In this document: one piece after another, positions 24,800 through 33,411 of the stretch
Layout of the letters: every line of letters begins with the position of its first letter
How positions within the stretch are numbered: position 1 is the stretch's first letter
From: CAWHJN01 sp963829705
GTDB taxonomy: Bacteria > Bacteroidota > Rhodothermia > Rhodothermales > BA12
NCBI GenBank assembly: GCA_963829705.1
Contig: CAWHJN010000003.1
Span: 310,001-374,000 of the forward strand
Direction: 5' to 3'
DNA length: 64,000 nucleotides
Position numbers and translations under genes: made by a program
The notes under the pieces: generated by a model
Told to the model about the DNA's origin: nothing
What the model saw: only the letters and a program-made list of their open reading frames with translations
Database searches by the model: none

Positions 24800-25228
24800 A
24801 TGACCACCGACCTGCCCGACACCCTCGCCGCACGCGAGCGCGCCCTCGAAGAGGAGTTCGCTTTTTTCGACGATCCGATGGACCGCTACGAGCTGCTCAT
24901 CGAGAAGGGTCGTGAGCTTCCTCCCATGCCTGCCGACGAGCAGGTCGAGGCGTTTCGCGTGCGCGGCTGCCAGTCGCAGGTGTGGATCGTGCCCGAGCGC
25001 CGCAACGACCGGCTGTTTTTCCGGGGCGATTCAGACGCGCTCATCACGCGCGGCCTCGTCGCGCTCGTCACAGGCCTGCTCTCGGGCCTGCCCGCCGCCG
25101 ACATCGAACAGGCCGACCTCGGCGTGCTCTCGCGTATTGGCATGGACGAGCACCTGTCGCCGACGCGAAAAAATGGGCTGGCCTCAATGATCGCCCGCAT
25201 GAAACGCTACGCACAGGCCGACGCCTGA
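24800..25228 (+). CDS. sufE: SufE sulfur-transfer protein
   Basis: 142 residues from ATG 24800. The SufE domain has DPMDRYELLIEKGRELPPMP and the loop VRGCQSQVWIVPE, with the sulfur-accepting Cys. LFFRGDSDALITRGLVALVTGLLSG and the C-terminal LGVLSRIGMDEHLSPTRKNGLASMIARMK match the family throughout. It takes persulfide from SufS and stimulates it during Fe-S cluster assembly. It is followed 37 bases later by sufT on the same strand; sufBCDS are not in the window. Confidence 0.93.
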   Translation: MTTDLPDTLAARERALEEEFAFFDDPMDRYELLIEKGRELPPMPADEQVEAFRVRGCQSQVWIVPERRNDRLFFRGDSDALITRGLVALVTGLLSGLPAADIEQADLGVLSRIGMDEHLSPTRKNGLASMIARMKRYAQADA

Positions 25229-25265
25229 ACGCGCCTACCTGACCAGCCTCCAACCTCCACCTATC

Positions 25266-25601
25266 ATGTCCACCCCCACACCCGAACAGATGGATCGCGC
25301 CCGGCTCGAAGGCCGCGTAATCGAAGTGCTCCGCACCATCTACGACCCCGAGTTGCCCGTCAACATCTACGACCTCGGCCTCATCTACACCATCGACGTC
25401 GACGAGGAGCGCGCCGTGTACGTGCGGATGACGCTCACCGCCCCCGCGTGCCCCGTCGCTGGAACGCTGCCTGGCCAGGTGGAGCAGCGTATCGCCGCCA
25501 TCCCCGGCGTCAACGGCGCGACGGTGGAACTGGTCTGGGATCCTCCCTTCAGCCGCGACATGATCTCGGAAGAAGCCCGCCTGGAACTGGGATTGTTCTG
25601 A
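25266..25601 (+). CDS. sufT: SufT / MIP18-family Fe-S assembly protein
   Basis: 111 residues forming one DUF59 domain: VIEVLRTIYDPELPVNIYDLGLIYTIDVD, then VYVRMTLTAPACPVAGTLPGQVEQRI and VELVWDPPFSRDMISEEARLELGL. The T-x-P-x-C-P motif holds the conserved reactive Cys. Such proteins assist maturation of Fe-S proteins, usually next to suf genes, which agrees with sufE 37 bases upstream. A second DUF59-like domain is fused to Mrp at 5.8 kb. Confidence 0.92.
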   Translation: MSTPTPEQMDRARLEGRVIEVLRTIYDPELPVNIYDLGLIYTIDVDEERAVYVRMTLTAPACPVAGTLPGQVEQRIAAIPGVNGATVELVWDPPFSRDMISEEARLELGLF

Positions 25602-25700
25602 AGGTGCTCGGTGGTTCGGCTCGTTGGTAGTTGGTCGAGATGCAGTTGATGCCACGATTTCGACCTATCAAAAAGGTGCGCAGCGCCCATCAACCCACCT

Positions 25701-27290
25701 TTACAGGCCGATGCGGATGCCGAAGCTGAGGCGGTCGCGCATCACGCTTTCCTCGATCTGCGGCGTCGGCTGCTGGTAAAAGCCCACGTCGCCATAGGGT
25801 ACGTACGCATCGTCGAACTCGGTGTGCATGTAGCCGATGTCGAGCGAGGCGTTGCGGTTGAGGCTGTAGCTGAGGCCCGCCGATGCCATCGTGCGCGCGC
25901 CGTCTGCACCCTGCACATCGTCCGCGAACACGTCGTCGCCCTTGCGGGCATCCGGGCGGTAGCCGAGGCCACCGCGCACGGTGACCGCGCCGAAGCGGTA
26001 TTCGGCTCCCAGTCGCGTGTTGAAGACGCGCCGGTACGTGTCACGGATGACGGTGTTGGTTTCGTCGATGGCGTCGTAAAAACCGTCCGCGTCAAAGCGC
26101 ATCTCCTGCCAGTTGACGGCCTCCACATCCGCCGAGACGAGCAGCGGGCCGCTGTCGAAGGCCAGGCCTACGCCAAAGCGCCACGGCGTGCTGAGCGTGT
26201 ACTCGAACTCACCGAAGCCCGCCTCGTCTTCGACTCCACCGTAGACGAGCGGTGCGCCCTCGTCGAACGTCGTCTCCATCTCCGTCCCATAATCCTCGTT
26301 GATGGCGTACCACGTGGGCGATTCCACCGTCACGCCGACGCGCAGCGGCGCGTTCGACACGCGCGCCGACAACCCGCCACGGAAGTTGACGCCCAGCAAG
26401 TCGCTGCGGAAATAATCCGTCACGCGCAGCGACTCGAAGCCGCGCCGCTCGCCACCGTCGAGCAGGATGACGTAATCGTCGGGGCCGTTTTGCTGGTCGA
26501 TGTCGAATTCCTCGAACCGCGAGGTGAAGTTGTAGCGCCCGAAGCTGATGTTCGTCGCCAGCCCCACCATCACGTCCTTCGACGCCTCCCAGGCTCCGCC
26601 GAATGCCAGTTCCTGCATGATGCCCTCTTCCAGCACCTGCCCCTTCTGCTCGATGTTCGTGCCCGCCTTGACGGCCTCGTAGAACGGATATTCGCCGGTG
26701 TCGAGGTTTTCCGGTAGGTACTCGATCAGCCCGGCGTTGTAGGCGATGAACGACGGATCGCCGAAGAAAACGGCGTTGTCGCTGTCGTTGATCTCGTATT
26801 CCGACGCACGCGGCAGAAAGCTGGCCGAGATGCTCGACTCGGTCGTCTCGTGGCGAAACGACAGGTTGCGGTCGAACACGTTGGTCTGCTGGTAGGCCGC
26901 GCCAAAGACGAGCGAGCCCTGCGCCGTCGGGACTTTGGAGATGAACGCGAGGTGGTCGAGGCGTGTGTTCTGGATGTCGGCGTCGAACATCGAGCCGTCG
27001 CTGCCCACCACGTACTGCGCATCGTCGGCGACGGAGGTGAAGCCGAGGGCACCCGAGAATTCGGAGCGGGCGTAGAAACCGAGGCCTGCCGGGTTGGCAA
27101 AGAGCGCGCCCGGATCGGCGAAGCCCGCCGTTCCCGCGCCGCCCAACCCGATCATGCGCGGCCCGACGGCCCCCGAGCGCTCGGAGAAACGCAGCGCGTC
27201 GGCGGCGGTCTGGGCGGCGGCAACACGCGGCAGCGCGGCGATCACGAGCGCCAGCACCGCCAGGCGAAGGGAGAGACGAAAAGGCGTCAT
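25701..27290 (-). CDS. OmpP1/FadL/TodX-family outer-membrane porin
   Basis: 529 residues. A signal peptide (MTPFRLSLRLAVLALVIAALPRVAAAQ) is followed by RSGAVGPRMIGLGGAGTAGFADPGALFANPAGLGFYARSEFSGALGF, the FadL-type N-terminal hatch with N-P-A-G. The rest alternates polar and hydrophobic residues as in a beta barrel and ends with a barrel-type strand RDRLSFGIRIGL. It probably takes up hydrophobic compounds across the outer membrane; the substrate is unknown. The start ATG 27290 is preceded on the coding strand by a C-rich heptamer stretch. Confidence 0.87.
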   Translation of the reverse strand: MTPFRLSLRLAVLALVIAALPRVAAAQTAADALRFSERSGAVGPRMIGLGGAGTAGFADPGALFANPAGLGFYARSEFSGALGFTSVADDAQYVVGSDGSMFDADIQNTRLDHLAFISKVPTAQGSLVFGAAYQQTNVFDRNLSFRHETTESSISASFLPRASEYEINDSDNAVFFGDPSFIAYNAGLIEYLPENLDTGEYPFYEAVKAGTNIEQKGQVLEEGIMQELAFGGAWEASKDVMVGLATNISFGRYNFTSRFEEFDIDQQNGPDDYVILLDGGERRGFESLRVTDYFRSDLLGVNFRGGLSARVSNAPLRVGVTVESPTWYAINEDYGTEMETTFDEGAPLVYGGVEDEAGFGEFEYTLSTPWRFGVGLAFDSGPLLVSADVEAVNWQEMRFDADGFYDAIDETNTVIRDTYRRVFNTRLGAEYRFGAVTVRGGLGYRPDARKGDDVFADDVQGADGARTMASAGLSYSLNRNASLDIGYMHTEFDDAYVPYGDVGFYQQPTPQIEESVMRDRLSFGIRIGL

Positions 27291-27340
27291 GGGAGAAGGC
27301 GAAAGGTGGTGAGGAAAGAGTGAGCGGTATGTGGAACGAG
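27291..27340 (-). repeat. heptamer-like C-rich leader of the FadL-type gene
   Basis: The coding strand reads CGTTCCA CATACCG CTCACTC TTTCCTC ACCACCT TTCGCCT TCTCCC before ATG 27290. The period is 7 but the units are more diverged. Confidence 0.5.
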
Positions 27341-27400
27341 CGTAGCTCGCCCTCCCCCACCCGCTGCGGGAAGCATGAACAGACCTGAAGACCGACGTGC

Positions 27401-28585
27401 TCAGTTGCCGCCGCGACGGCCACTGCTGCGTGACGAGGACGAACGCCCCGACGAGCGCGACTCGCCCGACGAACGGCTGGGAGCCGACCGCGTGTTGCCC
27501 CCCGACGAACTCGGCGCGGGCCGCGTGCTCTCGCTGCGTCCACTCGACCGGCTCGGTGCCGGGCGCGTGCTCTCGCTCCGACCCGAAGAACGGCTCGGCG
27601 TCGAGCGCGTCTCGCCCGACGAGCGGCTGGGCGCGCTCCGCGTGTTACCACCCGACGAGCGCGGTGCGGGGCGCGTGCTTTCGCCGCGACCCGTCGAACG
27701 GCTCGGCGTCGAGCGTGTGCGGCTGCCTGACGATGGCGGTGCCGAGCGCGTACCCTCGGTGCGGCCCGTCGAGCGCGTCGTCGAACGGCCCGTGGATGCG
27801 CGCGAGGCAGGAGCGGTGCGCGTCGTAGAGCGCGTGCCGGTCGAGCGGCCCACCGTGCGGCTCGCGTCGCTGCGGCCCATGCGGCTGCGGCCTTCGACGG
27901 TGCTGCCGCGCTCTGCCGAGCGACCCCTCGACGTCGTCACGCCTTTGCCCGACGTGGTGCCGCCGGTGCGGCCCACGCTGCGGCCCACGCCGTCGCGATC
28001 CGCCGTGCGGACGCTGCTGCGGCCGTCGGCGCGCGTGGCGGCGCCTCGGCCCGTGGTGCCCGCGATGCCGCGCCCCATCGTCGAGCCGCGCGGCGCGTAG
28101 TCGCCCCGGCGTACGGCATACGGCGCGTCGTAGCGGTAGCCGCCGTAGTAGGGGTAATACGTGTAGTAGTACGACGGGTAGTAGGGGCGGCCGTAGCCGT
28201 AGTAATACGGGTAGTAATGCCGGTAATACGGGCTGCCGAACCGGAAACTGATGCTCCAGAAAGGCTGATAGCCGTAGCCGTTGTACCACGGGTCGTAGTA
28301 GGCAGAATCGTAGTAGTACTGGCGGAAGTAGTTGCGGTAGTACGCATCGTCGTAGCCGTCCTCGTAGCCCTCGCGGTAGTCATCGCGGCTGCTGTAGGTG
28401 ACGGTGCGCGATTCCTCGGCCACCTCGGCGCCTTCGCTGCCAACGACGTACTCCGTCGTCTCGTAGGCGACTTCTTCGGGCTCGGCCTCGGGGCGGTAGG
28501 TCGCCATCTGGGTGTAGCAACCGGTGAGCCCGAACAGCGCGAGGAGCACCGTCAGGAGGGGCAGGCGGAAGGATGAGGTCGTCAT
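27401..28585 (-). CDS. low-complexity lipoprotein: Tyr-rich segment plus Ser/Arg repeats
   Basis: 394 residues from ATG 28585. The lipobox LTGC (Cys23) is followed by an acidic stretch. Residues about 65-165 are very Tyr-rich (YYRNYFRQYYYDSAYYDPWY, RHYYPYYYGYGRPYYPSYYY). From about residue 165 to the end it is Gly/Ser/Thr/Arg-rich, with near repeats of SSGRSESTRPAPSR and RSSGGNTRSAPSRSSGE. The second half is strongly basic and presumably unstructured. I recognise no family; a surface polymer-binding or matrix role is a guess. The reading frame, lipobox and codon pattern support a real gene. The longer in-frame start to 28684 lacks a signal and is rejected. Confidence 0.75.
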   Translation of the reverse strand: MTTSSFRLPLLTVLLALFGLTGCYTQMATYRPEAEPEEVAYETTEYVVGSEGAEVAEESRTVTYSSRDDYREGYEDGYDDAYYRNYFRQYYYDSAYYDPWYNGYGYQPFWSISFRFGSPYYRHYYPYYYGYGRPYYPSYYYTYYPYYGGYRYDAPYAVRRGDYAPRGSTMGRGIAGTTGRGAATRADGRSSVRTADRDGVGRSVGRTGGTTSGKGVTTSRGRSAERGSTVEGRSRMGRSDASRTVGRSTGTRSTTRTAPASRASTGRSTTRSTGRTEGTRSAPPSSGSRTRSTPSRSTGRGESTRPAPRSSGGNTRSAPSRSSGETRSTPSRSSGRSESTRPAPSRSSGRSESTRPAPSSSGGNTRSAPSRSSGESRSSGRSSSSRSSGRRGGN

Positions 28586-28824
28586 GGCGTCGGCGGGATT
28601 GGAACAGCACAAAGTAGTACGGCCTGCGAGGCCAGATGCTCCGTGCCGCGTTGGTTTGAGTACGCGCGTCAGGTTATCTTCCACGCCCTCGTTGACCGGG
28701 CACCACTCAGGCCCATCCTGTTCAGTGCCAGAATCGCGCCGAGGGGCTAAGTCCTTTATTTACGCACCTCACACGGCGGCACCGCGCGCAGGTGTCCCTT
28801 CCCGTGAACGCCCCGCTGTCCACT

Positions 28825-30297
28825 ATGGCTGACGCTATCACCCCCCGCTCCCAGGACTACTCGCAGTGGTACCTCGACGTCGTCAAGGCGGCCAAGCTCG
28901 CGGATTACTCGCCCGTGCGCGGCTGCATGGTCATCCGGCCCAACGGCTACGCGCTGTGGGAAAACATGCAGGCCGCGCTCGACGCCATGTTCAAGGAAAC
29001 GGGCCACGAGAACGCCTACTTCCCGCTGTTCATCCCGCAGTCGTTCCTGGCGCGCGAGGCCGAGCACGTCGAAGGCTTCGCCAAAGAGTGCGCCGTCGTC
29101 ACGCACAGCCGCCTCAAAGTCACCGACGACGGCGAACTCATCGCCGATCCCGCGTCGAAGCTCGAAGAAAACCTCATCGTCCGCCCGACGAGCGAGACCA
29201 TCATCTGGAACACCTACCGCGACTGGATCCAGAGCCACCGCGACCTGCCGATCCTCATCAACCAGTGGGCCAACGTCGTCCGGTGGGAGATGCGGACGCG
29301 GCTGTTTCTCCGAACGATGGAGTTTCTGTGGCAGGAAGGCCACACGGCGCACGCGACGGAGGAAGAGGCCGTCGCGGAGGCGCGGCAGATGCTCGACGTC
29401 TACGCGACGTTCGCCGAGGACTTCATGGCCGTGCCCGTGCTGCGGGGCGTCAAAACCGCCGCCGAGCGCTTTGCCGGGGCCATCGACACGTACTGCATCG
29501 AGGCGCTCATGCAGGACGGCAAGGCGCTGCAGGCGGGCACGAGTCACTTTCTGGGGCAGAATTTCGCGAAGGCGTTCGACGTGACGTTCCAGAATTCCAA
29601 CAACGAGTTGGAGCACGTCTGGGCCACATCGTGGGGCGTCTCCACGCGTCTGATCGGTGCGCTGCTGATGACGCACTCGGACGATCAGGGCTTGGTGTTG
29701 CCGCCGAAGCTCGCGCCCACGCAGGTCGTCATCGTGCCCATCTACCGCAAGGACGACGAGAAAACGCTCGTGCTCGACCGGGCTGACGCGTTGATGCGCG
29801 AGATGAAGGCGGCGGGCCTGCGCGTCAAGATCGACGCGCGCGAAAGCTACCGGCCCGGCTGGAAATTCAACGAGTACGAGGTGCAGGGCGTGCCCGTGCG
29901 CCTCGCGCTGGGGCCGCGCGACGTCAACAACGGCACCGTCGAGGTCGCTCGCCGCGACACGCAGACGAAGGAAACCATCGCGCAGGACGGGTTGACGCAG
30001 CACCTGACGACGCTGATGGACGAGATTCAGCAGAGCCTGTTTGCCCGCGCCCGCGCCTTTCGCGAGGCCAACACGCACCGGGTGGACACCTACGACGACT
30101 TCAAGCGCGTGCTCGACGAGAAAGGCGGCTTCCTGCTCGCCCCGTGGGACGGATCGCCCGAGACCGAGGCGCAGATCAAGGAGGAGACCAAGGCCACCAT
30201 CCGCTGCATCCCGTTCGATCAGGAACGGGAGGACGGCGTGGACATGATTTCCGGGAAACCCTCGCAGGGCCGCGTCGTGTTCGCGCGGGCGTATTGA
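28825..30297 (+). CDS. proS: prolyl-tRNA synthetase (short archaeal/eukaryal-type form)
   Basis: 490 residues from ATG 28825 (MADAITPRSQDYSQWYLDVV); a GTG at 28792 is possible but adds unconserved residues. Class II motifs are present: motif 2 region NQWANVVRWEMRTRLFLRTMEFLWQEGHTAHAT, and VRPTSETIIW and GTSHFLGQNFAKAFDVTF. The anticodon domain begins PTQVVIVPIY. There is no inserted editing domain and the C-terminal domain is of the short type ending in GRVVFARAY, as in Bacteroidota and archaea. The stop codon merges into a heptamer array. Confidence 0.95.
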   Translation: MADAITPRSQDYSQWYLDVVKAAKLADYSPVRGCMVIRPNGYALWENMQAALDAMFKETGHENAYFPLFIPQSFLAREAEHVEGFAKECAVVTHSRLKVTDDGELIADPASKLEENLIVRPTSETIIWNTYRDWIQSHRDLPILINQWANVVRWEMRTRLFLRTMEFLWQEGHTAHATEEEAVAEARQMLDVYATFAEDFMAVPVLRGVKTAAERFAGAIDTYCIEALMQDGKALQAGTSHFLGQNFAKAFDVTFQNSNNELEHVWATSWGVSTRLIGALLMTHSDDQGLVLPPKLAPTQVVIVPIYRKDDEKTLVLDRADALMREMKAAGLRVKIDARESYRPGWKFNEYEVQGVPVRLALGPRDVNNGTVEVARRDTQTKETIAQDGLTQHLTTLMDEIQQSLFARARAFREANTHRVDTYDDFKRVLDEKGGFLLAPWDGSPETEAQIKEETKATIRCIPFDQEREDGVDMISGKPSQGRVVFARAY

Positions 30298-30390
30298 TTT
30301 CGGATTTGTGCGGTCGGATTTCCTTCGGGAAGCTTCGCTTTCGGAAAGAGAAATCAGCGTACGGACAACGTCCCAAATCCCACATCCACC
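30298..30390 (+). repeat. paired heptamer arrays between proS and the DinB-family gene
   Basis: GATTTCG GATTTGT GCGGTCG GATTTCC starts at the proS stop; TCCCAAA TCCCACA TCCACC ends at ATG 30391. The two ends are roughly complementary. Bases 30317-30345 are an element whose near-exact inverted copy is at 33365-33393. Confidence 0.8.
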
Positions 30391-30924
30391 ATGCCCGACA
30401 CGCTCCGCTACCCCATCGGCCCCTTCGCGTACGACGGTCCGCTCACGCCTGAAAAGCGGCAGCGGGCGCTCGACGACATCGCCGAACTGCCCCGGCGGCT
30501 CCGCCGCGCCGTCGAGGGGCTGGACGACACGCAACTCGACACGCCCTACCGCGACGGCGGCTGGACGGTGCGGCAGACGGTCCATCACCTCGCCGACAGC
30601 CACATCAACGCCTACACGCGCTTCCGGCTGGCGCTGACGGAGGACGCGCCGACGATCAAGCCGTACGACGAGGCCGCGTGGGCCGACCTCAAGGATGCGT
30701 GCGACATGCCCATCGACGTGTCGCTGACGCTGCTCGACGCCCTCCACGCGCGCTGGACGTACCTGCTACGCCACCTCGCACCCGAGGCGTTCGCCCGCAC
30801 GTTCACGCACCCCGCGCACGGCAAGACGTTCGACCTCGACTGGATGCTGGCGCTGTACGCCTGGCACGGCAAGCACCACACGGCGCACATCACGAAGCTG
30901 GCCGAGCGCGAGGGCTGGGTGTGA
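30391..30924 (+). CDS. DinB/YfiT-family putative metal-dependent hydrolase
   Basis: 177 residues. The four-helix DinB fold is recognisable from RYPIGPFAYDGPLTPEKRQRAL, GGWTVRQTVHHLADSHINAY and DWMLALYAWHGKHHTAHITKL, with the three metal-binding His in HHLADSH and HGKHHTAH. This matches YfiT/BstA-type proteins, usually annotated as metal-dependent hydrolases or thiol S-transferases. The substrate is unknown. Its stop overlaps the GTG start of the next gene (GTGA), so it is co-translated with a methyltransferase. Confidence 0.88.
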   Translation: MPDTLRYPIGPFAYDGPLTPEKRQRALDDIAELPRRLRRAVEGLDDTQLDTPYRDGGWTVRQTVHHLADSHINAYTRFRLALTEDAPTIKPYDEAAWADLKDACDMPIDVSLTLLDALHARWTYLLRHLAPEAFARTFTHPAHGKTFDLDWMLALYAWHGKHHTAHITKLAEREGWV

Positions 30925-31592
30925 GCAAGGAAACACGTCTCAAACAGAGTTGGGATGCCAACGCCGAGGCGTGGACGCAGTCGGTGCGCGAGGAGCAGAT
31001 TGCGAGTCGCACGCTCGGCACCAACCGCACCCTTCTCGACGCGGTGGTGGCACTTAACCCGCGCCGCGTGCTGGACGTGGGCTGCGGCGAAGGCTGGCTC
31101 GTCCGGGACCTAACCGTCAAGGGCATCGACGCGCACGGAATCGATGGGTCGGCCAGGCTTGTAGAGGCAGCGCGGGCAGCAGGCGGATCGTTTGCGCACG
31201 TGACGTATGACGAGATCGAGCGCGGCGTGCGCGATGAAGCCATCGGCGGACCGTACGACGTGATGGTCTGCAACTTCGCGTTGCTGGGTGAAAACCTGCA
31301 TGGGTTACTGACGGCGCTGCATCGACCCGTTCTTCGCGGTGGGCACCTCGTCATCCAGACGCTGCACCCGCTCGCGGGTGGCGACGGGCCGTACGCCGCG
31401 GGCTGGCGCGAAGAAACGTTCGATGCGTTCGGTGGCACGTATCCCGCGCCGATGCCGTGGTTTTTCCGCACCTTCAGCGACTGGGTGAATCTCGTCGGGG
31501 AAAGCGGCTGGCAGATCTGCGAGGCGCGCGAGCCGCTGCACCCCGAGACGCGCCGCCCGCTGTCGCTCGTGCTCGTCGCCCGCGCCGTCTGA
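30921..31592 (+). CDS. class I SAM-dependent methyltransferase
   Basis: 223 residues from GTG 30921, which overlaps the preceding stop by four bases. It has a Rossmann-fold methyltransferase with motif I RVLDVGCGEGWLVRDL, an acidic residue after strand 2 (AHGIDGSARLVEAA) and the post-motif YDVMVCNFALLGENL. The C-terminal part contains HLVIQTLHPLAGGDGPYAAGW and TFSDWVNLVGESGWQICEAREP. The layout resembles small-molecule methyltransferases of the UbiE/Tam type; the substrate is unknown. Coupling to the DinB-family protein suggests a shared substrate or a detoxification role (inference). Confidence 0.87.
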   Translation: MSKETRLKQSWDANAEAWTQSVREEQIASRTLGTNRTLLDAVVALNPRRVLDVGCGEGWLVRDLTVKGIDAHGIDGSARLVEAARAAGGSFAHVTYDEIERGVRDEAIGGPYDVMVCNFALLGENLHGLLTALHRPVLRGGHLVIQTLHPLAGGDGPYAAGWREETFDAFGGTYPAPMPWFFRTFSDWVNLVGESGWQICEAREPLHPETRRPLSLVLVARAV

Positions 31593-31638
31593 GCAGCGCC
31601 GTGCGTAGTTTGGGGGGCTGATTCTTCTCCCGACCGCC

Positions 31639-33294
31639 ATGCGCCTCCTCTCCCCCGCCCTGTTCGCAGCAAGCCTGCTCGCCTTCTCGGCCTGCACGCC
31701 GTCTGACCCCGACAATCCCGCCGTGCCGGAGAGCGCGCTCGCGGAGATCGACAGCCTGACGCTTTACACGCACATGGCCGAACTGGCCTCGGATACCTAC
31801 GAGGGCCGGGGCACGGGTACGCCGGGCGAGTCGCTGGCCGTTGCGTACATCGCGGGAGAGATGCAGAAGATCGGCCTCGCGCCGGGCGCGCCGGACGGTA
31901 CGTTTTACCAGCGCGTGCCGCTGCTCGGCTCGACGCCGCGCAACGTGAGTCCGCTCGTCTTTCAGAAAGACGGGCAGTCGGCCTCGTACAACTTCGTGCA
32001 GGACTTCACGCTCTCCACCGACCTCGACGCGCCCTCGGCCCGGCTCGACGGCGAACTCGTCTTCGTGGGCTACGGCATCGCCAACACGGGCTACGACTGG
32101 GACGATTTCAAGGGAGAAGACCTGACGGGCAAGATCCTCGTCGGCTTCGTCAACGACCCACCTGCCACCGCGAGCGAGCCGAATCTTTTTCAGGCCGACA
32201 CGCTCACCTACAACGGACGGTGGACGTACAAGTACGAAGAGGCGCGGCGACGCGGCGCGGCAGGTGTGCTCCTGATCCACACGCTCGAAACGGCGGGCTA
32301 TCCGTTCCAGGTGCTCGCCGCCAGCGCGGCCAGCGAGCAGATCCAGCTGGCCGATCCGCCTCAGAACCCACTCCAACTCAAAGGCTGGGTGACGCGGCCC
32401 GTGGGCGAGCAGATCGCCGAGATGGCCGGGACGACGCTCGACGCCTGGTATGCAATGGCCGCCACGCGCGACTTCCGCCCCCAGCCCACAGGCGTGCGCG
32501 TACTCGTGTCGGCGGATTTCGAGGCGCGCCGCTTTTCGGGCACCAACGTCATCGGTAAGCTCGCCGGCAGCGCCGACGCAGGCGAGGCCATCGTGTATAC
32601 CGCCCACCACGACCACCTCGGTATCGACCCCATGCGCGAGGCCGCCGGGCAGGACGGCATCTACAACGGCGCCGTCGACAACGCCTCGGGCGTGGCGATG
32701 CTGCTCACCGTCGCCGAAGCGTTCACGCACCTGCCTGAGCGCCCCGCCCGCACCGTTCTCTTTGCCACGTTGACGGCCGAAGAGAGCGGGTTGCTGGGCA
32801 GCAGCTACTACGCCCAGAACCCCGCCGTGCCGCTCCAGAACACCATCGCCAACATCAACGTGGACAGCGGCAACACGGGCGGTAACACCGACGACATCGT
32901 GGGCATCGGCGCGGAGCGCAGCGAGATGCTGGGCCTGCTGCGCGACGCCGCTGCGACAGAGAACATGACCGTCACCCCCGACCCTGAGCCCAACCAGGGC
33001 TCGTTCTACCGCTCGGATCAACTGGCCTTCGCGCGTGGGGGCGTGCCCGCCGTGTTCATCGGCACGGGCAACCGGTTCACCGGGCGCGACGCGGACTATG
33101 CCGACGAGTTTTCCCGCAACTACACGATGACGCGCTACCACCAGCCCGCCGACGAGATGACGGACGACCTCCTCTTCGGGGGCATGGTGCAGCAGGCGCG
33201 CGTGGCCTTCCGCATCGGCTACCGCCTCGCCACCACCGCCCTCCGCCCTGCCTGGAACCCGAGCGAGGCGTTCGCCGAAGCACGGGGCGAGTAG
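31639..33294 (+). CDS. M28-family aminopeptidase, lipoprotein with PA domain
   Basis: 551 residues. The lipobox FSAC (Cys19) indicates an envelope-anchored enzyme. A PA domain is inserted at about residues 120-280 (GELVFVGYGIANTGYDWDDFKGEDLTGKILVGF ... GAAGVLLIHTLETAGYPF). The metallopeptidase core has the zinc ligands in AHHDHLG, GAVDNASGVAM, the catalytic ATLTAEESGLLGS, NINVDSG and a late His in RYHQPADEM. It should cleave N-terminal residues from peptides in the periplasm or at the surface. It starts 46 bases after the methyltransferase gene and may be co-transcribed. It ends beside a heptamer array. Confidence 0.93.
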   Translation: MRLLSPALFAASLLAFSACTPSDPDNPAVPESALAEIDSLTLYTHMAELASDTYEGRGTGTPGESLAVAYIAGEMQKIGLAPGAPDGTFYQRVPLLGSTPRNVSPLVFQKDGQSASYNFVQDFTLSTDLDAPSARLDGELVFVGYGIANTGYDWDDFKGEDLTGKILVGFVNDPPATASEPNLFQADTLTYNGRWTYKYEEARRRGAAGVLLIHTLETAGYPFQVLAASAASEQIQLADPPQNPLQLKGWVTRPVGEQIAEMAGTTLDAWYAMAATRDFRPQPTGVRVLVSADFEARRFSGTNVIGKLAGSADAGEAIVYTAHHDHLGIDPMREAAGQDGIYNGAVDNASGVAMLLTVAEAFTHLPERPARTVLFATLTAEESGLLGSSYYAQNPAVPLQNTIANINVDSGNTGGNTDDIVGIGAERSEMLGLLRDAAATENMTVTPDPEPNQGSFYRSDQLAFARGGVPAVFIGTGNRFTGRDADYADEFSRNYTMTRYHQPADEMTDDLLFGGMVQQARVAFRIGYRLATTALRPAWNPSEAFAEARGE

Positions 33295-33411
33295 CCTGAT
33301 TTCGGATTTCGGCGGGCAGATTTCGGATGCAAAACCGCCGACGTAGTCGCTGTGCCTTCCGAGATCCGAAAGCAAAGCTTCCCGAAGGAAATCGTACATC
33401 CGAAATCGATA
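33295..33411 (+). repeat. paired heptamer arrays between the M28 gene and cysS
   Basis: ATTTCGG ATTTCGG CGGGCAG ATTTCGG begins two bases after the M28 stop. ATCCGAA AGCAAAG CTTCCCG AAGGAAA TCGTACA TCCGAAA TCGATA runs to ATG 33412. Bases 33365-33393 are the reverse complement, with one mismatch in 29, of 30317-30345. Confidence 0.85.
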
